A stretch of 36,112 bases of DNA from a virus, in IMG/VR virus record IMGVR_UViG_3300043395_000122, positions 1 to 36,112 of that record; one strand, written 5' to 3'. The stretch's first letter is position 1. Each line of letters opens with the position of its first letter. A program made the position numbers and the translations under genes. Shown piece by piece: positions 26,752 through 35,849 of this stretch. Under the pieces are notes generated by a model, which was given only the letters and a program-made list of their open reading frames with translations, did not search any database and was not told where the DNA came from.

Positions 26752-28578
26752 TTACTCATCGTCCCTGATCTCTATCTCTTCAATCACGGCGTCTTTAAGA
26801 TCTGCCATAGAAACTTTTTCAATAGCGCGAGTCATACTTTCGATGAGTAGTTTATCTTCTTCTGTGAGCGCTCTAGGTGTGAAGTCTTCTTTAATTTTCT
26901 TAGCGCCTGGAACTTCGTGCTTGACTTTGATCTCAAGTTTTTGCGGAGTAGCCTTTTCTTTTTGAGCTTGCTTCGCTTGATCTCCAGCAGCTTTCTGATC
27001 TCCGATTTGCTGCTTAGCCATGCGCTTATCTTCACGATCTTGCATCATCTGCTGCTTTTGATCTTCTTGCGCCATGACTTCATCTTCAGCCGACTGAGCG
27101 ATTTCGCCTTCAGCAGACATCTGAGCATCCATTTCTTTGATCTCATCTTCAGTCTGACGAAGAACATTCTTACGAATCCACTCAACCGAATAGTATTTGC
27201 CAACATATGCGTCAACAATACCAAGAACAGAAAGTCGATTGTTCAACATATCTTGTTCTTTGATTTCAGCATAATAGTTATCGCGCTGGAAATCATACTT
27301 GATAAAATCTTTCATTTCCTTCCACTCGTCACGAGTCATTACACCCGTGAGAAGTAGCTGGATTTCTAGTAGGTTATCAAATAGATGCGAGAAACGATCG
27401 CGCAGACGTTCGATGAACTTGGCAAACTTTACTTCGTCACGAGTGATTTCACCCTGACGACCCATAGTAAATTGACCTTCTGGTTCAAGACGTGAAATAG
27501 GAACAGATAGTGACTTGTAGAGTTTCTTACGGAAGTATTCTACGTCTTCCATCTGTCCAAGATTCTCACCGCCAGGCAGCGTGGTAATTTCCGTACCACG
27601 TCCACCCTCGCGGCGTGGGAGCCAATAATCTTCAAGCATCGTCATGAACTTACGCGAATCTTTAACTTCGCCGTTGTTCGCGTCATACACGAGACGATTC
27701 TTGTGACGAACCATCATGTCGCGAACATACTGTTCAGCTTTTGCCTTTGGTAGATTACCAACGTCAATGTAGAAAATGCGACGCTCAGGAGCGCGAGCAA
27801 GACGGTAGATAACTACAGCGTCTTCAAGCATACGCAACTGATTGAGTGGCTTAATCGCTTTATGAAGATGCGATACAACCATGCGATTGCGAGCGTCAAG
27901 CAAACCGCTGTGAGTATATGAGATTGCATCTTTTGAAATCTTTACGCCTTGTGTGAGCGTACCAGATGAAAGACCTGCTGGATTGAAGAGATAATATTCT
28001 TCGTATGGCGGAGCAATCAGCTTTGAGTTCTGACCAACGACTGGCGTTCTCTTGATAGGCTGACGGATCTTGCGGATACGACGAGGATCAATGTAACGAA
28101 GTTCTTGAATACCTTTGCGAGGATTCTTAATGTCTACCATGATATGATAGAACAGACGTCCGTCGACATACCAGCGACGGAATACTTCGTATGCTTGATT
28201 TTGGAGATCTAAGAGTTTACATACGTTCTTAAACTCTTCTTCGATACGTTTCTTAACGCTATCGGGTTGTTCAAGCTTATCAAGATTGATAGTGATTACA
28301 TCATCACGTTCATCTGAGATAATGGCTTCATTTACTACGTCGTCGATAGCAGCCTCGCACTCAGGATACATAGACATTTCTCTGTATCGAGTTACGAGTT
28401 CTGCTTCGTTTTTGGCTGTGCCTTCTAGGTCGACATACGTTCCGTATGCGCCTCCAGGTGCGACTTCCATCGCACCATCAAGATTTGGAGGGGGAGCGAA
28501 GGAAGGAACTTGAACAGCTAGCTTTTCAGTAGCGTCATCGTCCTTCCCTACGCGGAAGCCAAATAATTCGATTGCCAT
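26752..28578 (-). CDS. 20: Portal vertex protein, T4 gp20-like
   Basis: 608 residues (T4 gp20 has 524). EAAIDDVVNEAIISDERDDV, RWYVDGRLFYHIMVD and ELRYIDPRRIRKIRQ are characteristic of T4-type portals, as is the LARAPERRIFYIDVGNLPKA segment and SRLEPEGQF. It forms the 12-fold ring at the DNA-entry vertex and works with gp17 during packaging. The C-terminal extension after about residue 500 is Gln/Lys/Asp-rich and longer than in T4. AAGGA lies 6 nt before the ATG. The fibre gene begins 2 nt after its stop. Confidence 0.97.
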   Translation of the reverse strand: MAIELFGFRVGKDDDATEKLAVQVPSFAPPPNLDGAMEVAPGGAYGTYVDLEGTAKNEAELVTRYREMSMYPECEAAIDDVVNEAIISDERDDVITINLDKLEQPDSVKKRIEEEFKNVCKLLDLQNQAYEVFRRWYVDGRLFYHIMVDIKNPRKGIQELRYIDPRRIRKIRQPIKRTPVVGQNSKLIAPPYEEYYLFNPAGLSSGTLTQGVKISKDAISYTHSGLLDARNRMVVSHLHKAIKPLNQLRMLEDAVVIYRLARAPERRIFYIDVGNLPKAKAEQYVRDMMVRHKNRLVYDANNGEVKDSRKFMTMLEDYWLPRREGGRGTEITTLPGGENLGQMEDVEYFRKKLYKSLSVPISRLEPEGQFTMGRQGEITRDEVKFAKFIERLRDRFSHLFDNLLEIQLLLTGVMTRDEWKEMKDFIKYDFQRDNYYAEIKEQDMLNNRLSVLGIVDAYVGKYYSVEWIRKNVLRQTEDEIKEMDAQMSAEGEIAQSAEDEVMAQEDQKQQMMQDREDKRMAKQQIGDQKAAGDQAKQAQKEKATPQKLEIKVKHEVPGAKKIKEDFTPRALTEEDKLLIESMTRAIEKVSMADLKDAVIEEIEIRDDE

Positions 28579-28605
28579 TTACTTTCCTTCAAAAACTATA
28601 TGATA

Positions 28606-28613
28606 TATTTAGT
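28606..28613 (-). promoter_or_regulatory. Possible weak late promoter before gp20
   Basis: ACTAAATA on the minus strand matches TATAAATA at six of eight positions and lies about 28 nt before the gp20 start. It is the only candidate in the gap. Confidence 0.35.
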
Positions 28614-28621
28614 AGGCAATC

Positions 28622-29230
28622 TTAGGTATCGATCACTCTACCATTAACGTCGGCGTCAACAGTCCAGTAATCGTAAGCGAACTCTACAGTGAATTCTTCG
28701 ATAGCATCAGTTGTTTCCCAGTTCAATTCGATGTTGCCGATATTGATTGGGAAGATATTTACGAAAGTATATTCGCGTGTTGGAATGGCAGCATCGCCGT
28801 CATTTGTTCCACCAGCAAACACACCAGTCTTAGCATAATGACGAACTGTAGCAGTTGTGCGATATGCGGCAAGACCTGTTTCCGTAATTACTGAAGCATC
28901 ACGAAGATTGTTTTCGTGAGAGTTGATGTATGAGCTCCAAAGTTCGAAAGCGTTACGAACTAGGAAATCTTCATCGTTCAGAACTGTAACCGACCAGTTT
29001 TCGAACGTGCGATTACCAGCCATCTTTACTTTACGACCAAAGTAAGGAACTTCGATTTGTCCTACTGTTGAAGAAGGAATTGACGAAGCCTTACAAACGA
29101 AGCGGAATTGAGCTTCAGCTGTAGGCTCACCGATTCCTTGTGGGAGACGCAGGAACACCTCAAACAGAGATGCTCTTGCGCCACCGAATGGCAAACCTTG
29201 TGAGGCGAATGTAGACACATTAAAGGGCAT
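28622..29230 (-). CDS. 19: Tail tube protein, T4 gp19-like
   Basis: 202 residues (T4 gp19 has 163). FRFVCKASSIPSSTVGQIEV and VKMAGNRTFENWSVTVLNDEDF match T4's FQCKATALPAGIVEKIPVG and INVAGDRTFDDWTVTVMNDE. The C-terminus (IFPINIGNIELNWETTDAIE, then EFAYDYWTVD) matches LWPTNVGELQLDWDSN and LALDYWE. It forms the inner tube. The extra residues lie in a middle loop and at the C-terminus. GGGAG lies 8 nt before the ATG, with an AATAAATA late promoter upstream. Confidence 0.95.
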   Translation of the reverse strand: MPFNVSTFASQGLPFGGARASLFEVFLRLPQGIGEPTAEAQFRFVCKASSIPSSTVGQIEVPYFGRKVKMAGNRTFENWSVTVLNDEDFLVRNAFELWSSYINSHENNLRDASVITETGLAAYRTTATVRHYAKTGVFAGGTNDGDAAIPTREYTFVNIFPINIGNIELNWETTDAIEEFTVEFAYDYWTVDADVNGRVIDT

Positions 29231-29256
29231 TAGTTTTTCTCCCTATCCTTTCGTTT

Positions 29257-29264
29257 ATTTATTC
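29257..29264 (-). promoter_or_regulatory. Late promoter variant before gp19
   Basis: AATAAATA on the minus strand, one mismatch from the T4 late octamer; predicted +1 near 29251, about 21 nt before the ATG. Confidence 0.6.
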
Positions 29265-29269
29265 GCCTC

Positions 29270-31201
29270 TTAGAACTTTCCTACAACTTCAGTGAAGTCA
29301 ACACCGGTGCGAACCGCAACAAAGTTGAGCTGGATGAAGTTGATTGAACGAGCAGGCTTGATGTAAATGTCACCAATGAACTCGTTGCGGTCAATAACTT
29401 CTGGCGTATTGTTTGTTTCGTCGCAAACAACGCGGAAGTCAGTGATACCACGACGACCCTGAACGTCACGCAGGAATGGCTCAACGAGAGACTTGAACTG
29501 TGCGCGAGTGAACGCATCGTTGAACTCGAACAGCGTATATTTCGCTGCTGTTGCAATAGCCTTTTCAAGAACGATGAACAGACGACGAACGTTGATACGG
29601 TCGAACGCTGATGGCTTTGTCAGCATTGTCTTATCACCGAATAGGATAGTTCCTTCGCCTGGGAAAGTCGTGATTGGATTAATGCCATGCTTATAAAGCT
29701 GATCACGATCCGTCTTGCCAGGATTGTAAGCGAGCTTGATAACATTCTTAATCTGACCACGGTTATATCCAGCAGGTGACCACCATGGATCACGGTCGAT
29801 GTCCGTGCGAACCATTGTACCAGCTGTATCGCCGTTAGTAGGAATATAACGATACAAGTCGTTATACTTATCGTACTGATATTTCCAACCCGAATCCATT
29901 ACTGCATAAGAAGTAGATGGAAGAGAGTTACGGAATGATACGATATCGTCTACCTGGGCACCAGCATAACCAGCGTTGTTCACAACGTCTGCCTGACGTG
30001 GTGAGAAGATAGCGATACAGTCTTTACGATACTCAACGATGTTATTGATGATGTGAATCGCACGAGTTGCGTCTGAAGCACCACCAAGGATCAATGAAAC
30101 GTCAACGTCTTCGGCGTTGCGGAACTTATTGTATCCGTTGATGTAGTCAGCGGCACGAGGCAGAGCACCGTCACGACCACGCTGCAATGAAGCGTTTACT
30201 GGAAGTGACTGATTACCAGCAGCATGGTCAACAACCTGAGTTACTGAACGACCACCTACGATACCTGTAACATGATTAGTCCACCAAATCCAGCGAGAAT
30301 TCTTGTTGACATAATTCTTGTAAGAAATGTCAGTGCCATTTTCGCTCTTAGCGTTGATAGTCTTTGATAGATTAGGGAATATTTCAAGGATCGTATTACC
30401 TGATCCTGTGATACCGCCATGTTCGTCGGCAACAACGATGTGCATTTCATCGCCACGACCACCCCACTGAGCAGCTTCATCAGATGTACCAGGAGCACCT
30501 GGAACGTAATCGAAGAATTCCCAACGACGAGTTGTTGAAGTCTGAGTACCAGTGTTTCCGATATATTTAGACTGAAGTGTTACTACGTTACCAGCAACAG
30601 AAGCAACCTTAAGCATCTGACGATCTGGTCCAAGGATCAGAATATCACCAGCTACAACTTTTCCGTTTACGCCTGCTGCAGTCGTGAACTGAACAGTTGA
30701 AGTGTTGTTGGTGAATGCAGCTGTGCCAGAAATAGTGCTCTGATAAGCATTACCTGAAGGGCAAACAGAAACACGAAGATTGTTTCCAATGATTCCAGGA
30801 TATTTACCAATCCACATACCAGCACCAGAGATGCCTGATGAGTAGTTATCGTTATAATCGTCTTCGTTCTTAACAGCAACAGTAATAGAGCTGTTACCCG
30901 TAGAAGTAGCATTTCTTGCACCTACAGTACCGCCTGTGTTTGCGTTAACAACGCGAACAACATATAGCGAATTGCCATATGCAAGGAAGTTTGCTGCTGT
31001 GAAGAAATCTACAGCTGTATTTGAGTTTGGATGAATGAACTGCTTAACCAGCGTATCTTCGCTATCAACTAGCACGCGCTGATCGACAGGACCCCAACGG
31101 AAGTGACCCGCGAACGCACCTGTAGTCGTGCTAACTGCGGGGATGATTGTTGTGAGATCAATCTCACTTACATTTACCCCTGGAGAGACTTGGAAACCCA
31201 T
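29270..31201 (-). CDS. 18: Tail sheath protein, T4 gp18-like
   Basis: 643 residues (T4 gp18 has 659). The N-terminus MGFQVSPGVNVSEIDLTTII and FAGHFRWGPVDQRVLVDSED are the sheath signature. The C-terminal domain (FVVLEKAIATAA-like LFIVLEKAIATAAKYTLFEF, then NDAFTRAQFKSLVEPFLRD and GRRGITDFRVVCDE) is the conserved subunit core found in all contractile tails. It surrounds the tube and contracts on infection. The middle insertion domain (about 90-330) is less conserved, as expected for the exposed part. Confidence 0.97.
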   Translation of the reverse strand: MGFQVSPGVNVSEIDLTTIIPAVSTTTGAFAGHFRWGPVDQRVLVDSEDTLVKQFIHPNSNTAVDFFTAANFLAYGNSLYVVRVVNANTGGTVGARNATSTGNSSITVAVKNEDDYNDNYSSGISGAGMWIGKYPGIIGNNLRVSVCPSGNAYQSTISGTAAFTNNTSTVQFTTAAGVNGKVVAGDILILGPDRQMLKVASVAGNVVTLQSKYIGNTGTQTSTTRRWEFFDYVPGAPGTSDEAAQWGGRGDEMHIVVADEHGGITGSGNTILEIFPNLSKTINAKSENGTDISYKNYVNKNSRWIWWTNHVTGIVGGRSVTQVVDHAAGNQSLPVNASLQRGRDGALPRAADYINGYNKFRNAEDVDVSLILGGASDATRAIHIINNIVEYRKDCIAIFSPRQADVVNNAGYAGAQVDDIVSFRNSLPSTSYAVMDSGWKYQYDKYNDLYRYIPTNGDTAGTMVRTDIDRDPWWSPAGYNRGQIKNVIKLAYNPGKTDRDQLYKHGINPITTFPGEGTILFGDKTMLTKPSAFDRINVRRLFIVLEKAIATAAKYTLFEFNDAFTRAQFKSLVEPFLRDVQGRRGITDFRVVCDETNNTPEVIDRNEFIGDIYIKPARSINFIQLNFVAVRTGVDFTEVVGKF

Positions 31202-31266
31202 CGGACTTATCTCCTTTTATAAAAACGAAGTAGTGAATTCTTCGCGCCCTAGATTGTGCTCGTTTT

Positions 31267-31274
31267 TATTTATA
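31267..31274 (-). promoter_or_regulatory. T4-type late promoter before gp18
   Basis: TATAAATA on the minus strand; predicted +1 near 31261, leaving a leader of about 60 nt. Confidence 0.85.
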
Positions 31275-31286
31275 AAAAGCGACCTT

Positions 31287-32924
31287 TTAGCCATAACTTA
31301 GATCATCGGGGGAGCTACCACCGAGGAACATATCCATAGGATCGTCGCTTTTTTCCATAGATTGGGCTACACCGCCATCGTCGATAAACCCTGCTGGGAG
31401 CAAATCATCATGAACTTCTTTGAGCGTTTCGTTCGCTAAATCGCGACGAATATCGCTATTTGTTAAATCTTTGAAGTATGGTTGTGTAATCAGCCAACCA
31501 AACAAGACCAAAGTCATCGCTAAGTCGTCGTGATTACCTTCTTCAGCTTTGTATGTGTCTTTTACTTCTACGAATGTTGTCAGTTCTTCGATCGTATCAA
31601 AATCGTTTATAAGAAGCTTATCGCTCTCAACGATCGTTTTCAGATTCGAACAACCGATTTTCTTAACAGCTTTAGTAGTTCTAACACCAAACGCAGAACG
31701 TGAGTTGAATCCGCCACCAACTTTGATGTTCTTGTTCTTAGTGAATGTCGCAATGACGTTTTCATATTCAAGATCAATGTATAGCGACTGAACAACCTGC
31801 TGACCAATGTTATTCGTTTCACCCAATACCCATGCGTTGTTATACATCTTGGCAAAACGATAGATCACGTCAGGGAACATGAGTGGTGATATCTGTTTAC
31901 TTCGATACTTAGCCACTTGTTTATACGGATACTGTGTTACATCAAATATGGATAAGGCAGAATAGTCTCCACCAACACCTTCGGATACGTCGAAGACACA
32001 GATATACATCTTACGAGGATCTGGTCCTTCATAGACATCAAGACCCCACTTATCTTTCGTCGGAGTAAACCACGCGAGCTGACGCAGTTTAAGAGGATGG
32101 ATAAGTGTGCTAGACGAACCGATGAACTCGCACTCAAACTCTTGACGGAACTGCTCTTCGCTGGTGTTAGCGATAGTCTGCTTACGCCATTCGTCATCGC
32201 GCCCAGGAACGTCTGACCAGTGAATCTCGATAGGCTTATACTCACTGCGTCCTTCTAACGCATCTACCCACATCTTGAAGAAATGATTCATGCCGTTAGG
32301 CGTAGACACGATGATGATCTTCGTAGTCTTACCAGATGAAATCGTAGGATACGTAGAAGCAAAGAACTGATCAGCAAGATTACGCTGCACGAACGCGAAC
32401 TCGTCGAGGAAGATCAGATTATACGAACCACCGCGGATGGCGCTCGATGATGTGGCAGCCGCAACAACCTTCGAGCCATTCTCAAGCTCGATGTTACCTT
32501 TGTTCCAAGTGATAACGCCTTGCTGTAAAAACTTAGGGAGATATTCGTATGCCAGCTGAAGCTTTGCTAACAGATCTCGCGCGAGCGCTCCCTTGTTCGC
32601 GAGAATAGCGACGTTCTGCTGATCGGTGAATAGAATAAGCCACAAGATATAAGCAACCGATGTCGTAGACTTACCAACCTGACGAGGGAGTTTACAGATT
32701 GAGAAACGATTGTTGGCAAACGTATGCAGCATCTTCGCTTGGAAGTCCCACATACGGAATGGAATCAAACCTTGGTCGACGTTGACGATTCGAATATAGG
32801 TGCGAGCGAAATACTCTACGTCTTTCGCACATTTCATATACTCTTCGACTTCTTCTTTAGAATACGAATAGATAACGCCAGCGGCTTTTAGATTAGGATT
32901 GCCGAGATATGTTTTAACAGCCAT
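31287..32924 (-). CDS. 17: Terminase large subunit, T4 gp17-like
   Basis: 545 residues (T4 gp17 has 610). Walker A RQVGKST is at 81-87, Walker B LIFLDEF at 170-176, and SAIRGGSYNL precedes it. The nuclease domain has FDVSEGVGGDYSA at 311-323 with the first catalytic Asp, and NHDDLAMTLVLFGW near the C-terminus with a later one. The enzyme cuts concatemers and pumps DNA into the head through gp20. The start overlaps the gp16 stop (TAATG). The N-terminus is shorter than in T4. Confidence 0.97.
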   Translation of the reverse strand: MAVKTYLGNPNLKAAGVIYSYSKEEVEEYMKCAKDVEYFARTYIRIVNVDQGLIPFRMWDFQAKMLHTFANNRFSICKLPRQVGKSTTSVAYILWLILFTDQQNVAILANKGALARDLLAKLQLAYEYLPKFLQQGVITWNKGNIELENGSKVVAAATSSSAIRGGSYNLIFLDEFAFVQRNLADQFFASTYPTISSGKTTKIIIVSTPNGMNHFFKMWVDALEGRSEYKPIEIHWSDVPGRDDEWRKQTIANTSEEQFRQEFECEFIGSSSTLIHPLKLRQLAWFTPTKDKWGLDVYEGPDPRKMYICVFDVSEGVGGDYSALSIFDVTQYPYKQVAKYRSKQISPLMFPDVIYRFAKMYNNAWVLGETNNIGQQVVQSLYIDLEYENVIATFTKNKNIKVGGGFNSRSAFGVRTTKAVKKIGCSNLKTIVESDKLLINDFDTIEELTTFVEVKDTYKAEEGNHDDLAMTLVLFGWLITQPYFKDLTNSDIRRDLANETLKEVHDDLLPAGFIDDGGVAQSMEKSDDPMDMFLGGSSPDDLSYG

Positions 32925-33355
32925 TATTTCCTACCATTAACCAAAGCTTGCAACTCAGCGGCGCTACCTACAAAGATAGCGTTCTGTGCAGTCACTGATC
33001 CAGAACTTTCCTTTGGATCATCTGATTTCTTCAAGTCTTTCAGTTTCTTTTGAATATCCAACAGATCTTTGTTGGCATCTACCAGTGTCTTGATGAGACC
33101 ACCAACGACTTCGAACGCTCTTGGATGTTCTGAAGTTTTGGCAACAAGTAACGCTTCTTCGAGCGCATCATTACCTTGGTGAATGATCTTGTGAAGATTG
33201 CGACGAGCCGTTGCGAAATCGTCATCAATGTTTGTATCAGTGGATTCAGCATGAACTATTTCTACTTCTTGTGTTTTCTGAACCATAGGTGGAGACGATT
33301 CAGGAAGACCTAACGCATTCTCAACACTTATTTCAAAGTTCGTTTTTTCACTCAT
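32924..33355 (-). CDS. 16: Terminase small subunit, T4 gp16-like
   Basis: 143 residues (T4 gp16 has 164). DDDFATARRNLHKIIHQGND matches T4's LEDDYGVVRRNMHFQQQ, HPRAFEVVGGLIKTLVDANK matches [20 protein letters not shown], and the C-terminus TAQNAIFVGSAAELQ matches NIQNATVFMGSPTELM. It recognises DNA and stimulates gp17. The central coiled coil (about 50-110) makes the ring. It overlaps gp15 by ATGA. Confidence 0.93.
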   Translation of the reverse strand: MSEKTNFEISVENALGLPESSPPMVQKTQEVEIVHAESTDTNIDDDFATARRNLHKIIHQGNDALEEALLVAKTSEHPRAFEVVGGLIKTLVDANKDLLDIQKKLKDLKKSDDPKESSGSVTAQNAIFVGSAAELQALVNGRK

Positions 33356-34227
33356 TGATCTTGTCCTGTTACGGGATTATACTTTTTGCCATCTACGTAG
33401 AAAAATGTGTTCGAGCAGAATCCATAATCGTTGTTTGCGTTAATCTGTGTATATGGGATAGAAGCAGCAGAATTAGTTGTTGGGCTTCCATTAGCAAGTA
33501 GACCAGGCGTGATAACGATACGCGAGCTACGTCCAGTCTTAGCGACGTCTTCGAGCGTGATCTTGTTTCCTGTATTTCCAGTAACAACACCAAAGTCGAT
33601 CTGCGCACGCTTGATGATTCCCTGGCGACGAACTGGACCATAGAAATACGCTTTTACCGTGAAGTCGAATGTATAGATCAAAGCACGACGAGTTTCGAAG
33701 TCTCCTTCGTAAGTATCTTCAATAGATACTGTATTAAGCACTGTAGGAACGTCGATTGTGACGTTCGTTGCTGGAATTACTTTAACACTATTAGTCCACT
33801 CAGGTCCGAAGTATGGCACGATTTGTTCTAGAATCTGTGCGCCATCATCGGCATTTTTCACATACGCATACAGATTGAACTGCAAATCGTACGGAACTGG
33901 CATATAGTTAAAGTCGAGTTTGTTCTTATCAGAAACAACATTGATGTTACGATTTACGCCTTGTAGACGACGTGATCCGTCATAGTTCAGTGTAGTCATT
34001 TCAAATCCAAGACGAGGAAGCTGAATAGCTACCTGTTGATCTAAGTTTGGATCTTGTGTGATACGAACTAGGAACTTTTCTTTGGGACCATAAGCCAATG
34101 GTACGGCTACGGCTTGAATGTTGTTACCATTAGCATCGTATCTACGAACAACGATATCGTTGAACATATTGCCAAACATAACAATATAGCGTCTAAGCGA
34201 CTGATGATAGAACTGTGATCCGAACAT
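33352..34227 (-). CDS. 15: Tail completion/sheath stabiliser protein, T4 gp15-like
   Basis: 291 residues (T4 gp15 has 272). FYHQSLRRYIVMFGNMFNDI matches T4's FYNSSFRRYATLMGDLFSNI. VPLAYGPKEKFLVRI, NYMPVPYDLQFNLYAYVK and ILEQIVPYFGPEWT match VPITYASKEHFMMKL, NPSPIKMIYELSIFTR and IVEQILPYFQPHF. It caps the finished tail and joins it to the neck. The C-terminal tail after residue 240 has no T4 equivalent. The start overlaps the gp14 stop (TAATG). Confidence 0.95.
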   Translation of the reverse strand: MFGSQFYHQSLRRYIVMFGNMFNDIVVRRYDANGNNIQAVAVPLAYGPKEKFLVRITQDPNLDQQVAIQLPRLGFEMTTLNYDGSRRLQGVNRNINVVSDKNKLDFNYMPVPYDLQFNLYAYVKNADDGAQILEQIVPYFGPEWTNSVKVIPATNVTIDVPTVLNTVSIEDTYEGDFETRRALIYTFDFTVKAYFYGPVRRQGIIKRAQIDFGVVTGNTGNKITLEDVAKTGRSSRIVITPGLLANGSPTTNSAASIPYTQINANNDYGFCSNTFFYVDGKKYNPVTGQDQ

Positions 34228-35063
34228 TAGTAGCGATCCACCTCAGAGAATGGGTTACGTTCACTGAAGTCGATGTAGTCGATCGACTGTTGTGTGAAGT
34301 ATTCGTTGTTGGCTGTAACATTTTGCGTCTCGACTCTGTATTCCCACAGAATTGATTCGCCGTCTTCGTTTAGAATTGAGCCAGATCCATCTTCCAGAGT
34401 AACCTGATAGATAAGGATATCTTGACTATAGCGATCTTCGATAGCGTCAATTTCGGTATTGCCTGTAGCAATGTCGATAGCACCCATACGATCGACGAGC
34501 TCGCAAGTCAATTCGTATGTGTATAGTTTACCGTGCTGATAGAAAATGTTTTCGTGTTCTACGAACTTAACTTCATACAGCTTCTTGTTCAGCGGAAAGT
34601 AAATCCAGTCACCTTCGAGCGGGCGCGATGATGTGAGCTGATATCCATTCGCAGATCCAGTTTCCAAACGAAGTGCAACAGAATTAGCCCAACGTCCAGT
34701 ATCAGCATCTTCGAGCTGAATATTGTAGCCAACTTCTGTCAGAACCTTTTCGTTAGTGATCTGTTCCCAACGCTTACGAGCCATTACGAATGTGATCTGA
34801 TCGCGAATTTCCAAATTGAACTTAGAAAGGAAATCACCTTCGCCTTCGAACTGCTGTGTGTTTTTGATATACATTTCGATATCAACAGCATTGTTAAACG
34901 AAGAAGCTGCATCTTCACCGAGTAGTGGATCTGGATTGTTTAATGTGCGTGGCAAATACTTCACGTCAAGACCATAGATCTTGATAGACTGAATAATCAA
35001 GTCTTCCGCTAGATCTTGCTGACGTCCATATGTAAACGGACGGAAGTATTTGTTCGTTGCCAT
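34227..35063 (-). CDS. 14: Neck protein, T4 gp14-like
   Basis: 278 residues (T4 gp14 has 256). DLIIQSIKIYGLDVKYLPRT with NPDPLLGED matches T4's [20 protein letters not shown] and SPDLIFGED. GDWIYFPLNKKLYEVKFVEH and FYQHGK match GDLIYFPMDNSLFEINWVE and FYQLG. With gp13 it closes the filled head and forms the neck. It starts 2 nt after the gp13 stop. Confidence 0.95.
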   Translation of the reverse strand: MATNKYFRPFTYGRQQDLAEDLIIQSIKIYGLDVKYLPRTLNNPDPLLGEDAASSFNNAVDIEMYIKNTQQFEGEGDFLSKFNLEIRDQITFVMARKRWEQITNEKVLTEVGYNIQLEDADTGRWANSVALRLETGSANGYQLTSSRPLEGDWIYFPLNKKLYEVKFVEHENIFYQHGKLYTYELTCELVDRMGAIDIATGNTEIDAIEDRYSQDILIYQVTLEDGSGSILNEDGESILWEYRVETQNVTANNEYFTQQSIDYIDFSERNPFSEVDRY

Positions 35064-35065
35064 TG

Positions 35066-35809
35066 TTATCCGATCATGTCAGTGACTGGGAGTGAGTAGT
35101 CGTTAATGACTTTCTGTTCTAGTTCTTCAATCTTTTCGTTAGCTTCATCCCAGATCTTCTGACCATTAAATGTAACGCCGCCAGGTAGATTCATACCTTC
35201 ATAGAGCTTTAGATGCTCGCCCCATTGACGCTTAACTAGCTGCGTGGCATAGTCTTTAAGCCACAGATCATCCCATACGTCTGGATATTCTTCTGGATTG
35301 ATGGTCTTATATCCGTCGATGATGATGTATTCGTCTGGATATACGTTCGCACCCCAATCCATATCAATATACAGCTTATCTGTATGACGATTGAAACGGA
35401 TTGGCTTTTTGCCTACAAAGATTTCTTCAAGGAACTCGATATGACGCATCGCGATAACGTATGGAGCAACCGATACGCTCGAGATGTTGAACAGTTCGTT
35501 GAGGTGCATCTGATAGCGGATGTTGAATAGATTCATCGCGCCGTATGAGTCGTTAACGTCAAAGATACGAGTAACGCCAATCATGTCTTCAGGGAGCGTG
35601 ATGTATTTGTTCTCGATATCTTGAGCAGTCATCTTATATGGCAGATAAACGTGCTGCGTGCCGTCGAAATGATAATCGCGGAACTTGAGCAATGCGTCGT
35701 CGATACGTTCTTCGACCTGCTCGTCATCCACGTTGATTTCGATAACAGGAGAACCTAGACGGCGTAGAATGTAGTCTTTAAATGCTTGTCTTGACGTAAT
35801 AATAGCCAT
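35066..35809 (-). CDS. 13: Neck protein, T4 gp13-like
   Basis: 247 residues (T4 gp13 has 309). FKDYILRRLGSPVIEINVDD with ERIDDALLKFRDYHFDGTQH matches the T4 N-terminus (LKDVILRRLGAPIINVELT and YGEYHFDG). DMDWGANVYPDEYIIIDGYK and LWLKDYATQLVKRQWGEHLK follow in the conserved order, and GVTFNGQKIWDEANEKIEEL ends the conserved part. It is a head-completion factor acting with gp14. The Shine-Dalgarno GGAG lies 8 nt before the ATG within a possible hairpin (GGGGAG with CTCCCC). A late promoter is 29 nt upstream. Confidence 0.95.
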   Translation of the reverse strand: MAIITSRQAFKDYILRRLGSPVIEINVDDEQVEERIDDALLKFRDYHFDGTQHVYLPYKMTAQDIENKYITLPEDMIGVTRIFDVNDSYGAMNLFNIRYQMHLNELFNISSVSVAPYVIAMRHIEFLEEIFVGKKPIRFNRHTDKLYIDMDWGANVYPDEYIIIDGYKTINPEEYPDVWDDLWLKDYATQLVKRQWGEHLKLYEGMNLPGGVTFNGQKIWDEANEKIEELEQKVINDYSLPVTDMIG

Positions 35810-35837
35810 AAGGGGAGCTCCAATGAGTAACTCCCCC

Positions 35838-35845
35838 TATTTATA
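35838..35845 (-). promoter_or_regulatory. T4-type late promoter before gp13
   Basis: TATAAATA on the minus strand, 5 nt after the upstream stop; predicted +1 near 35832. It heads the gp13-gp17 unit. Confidence 0.85.
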
Positions 35846-35849
35846 CTGT

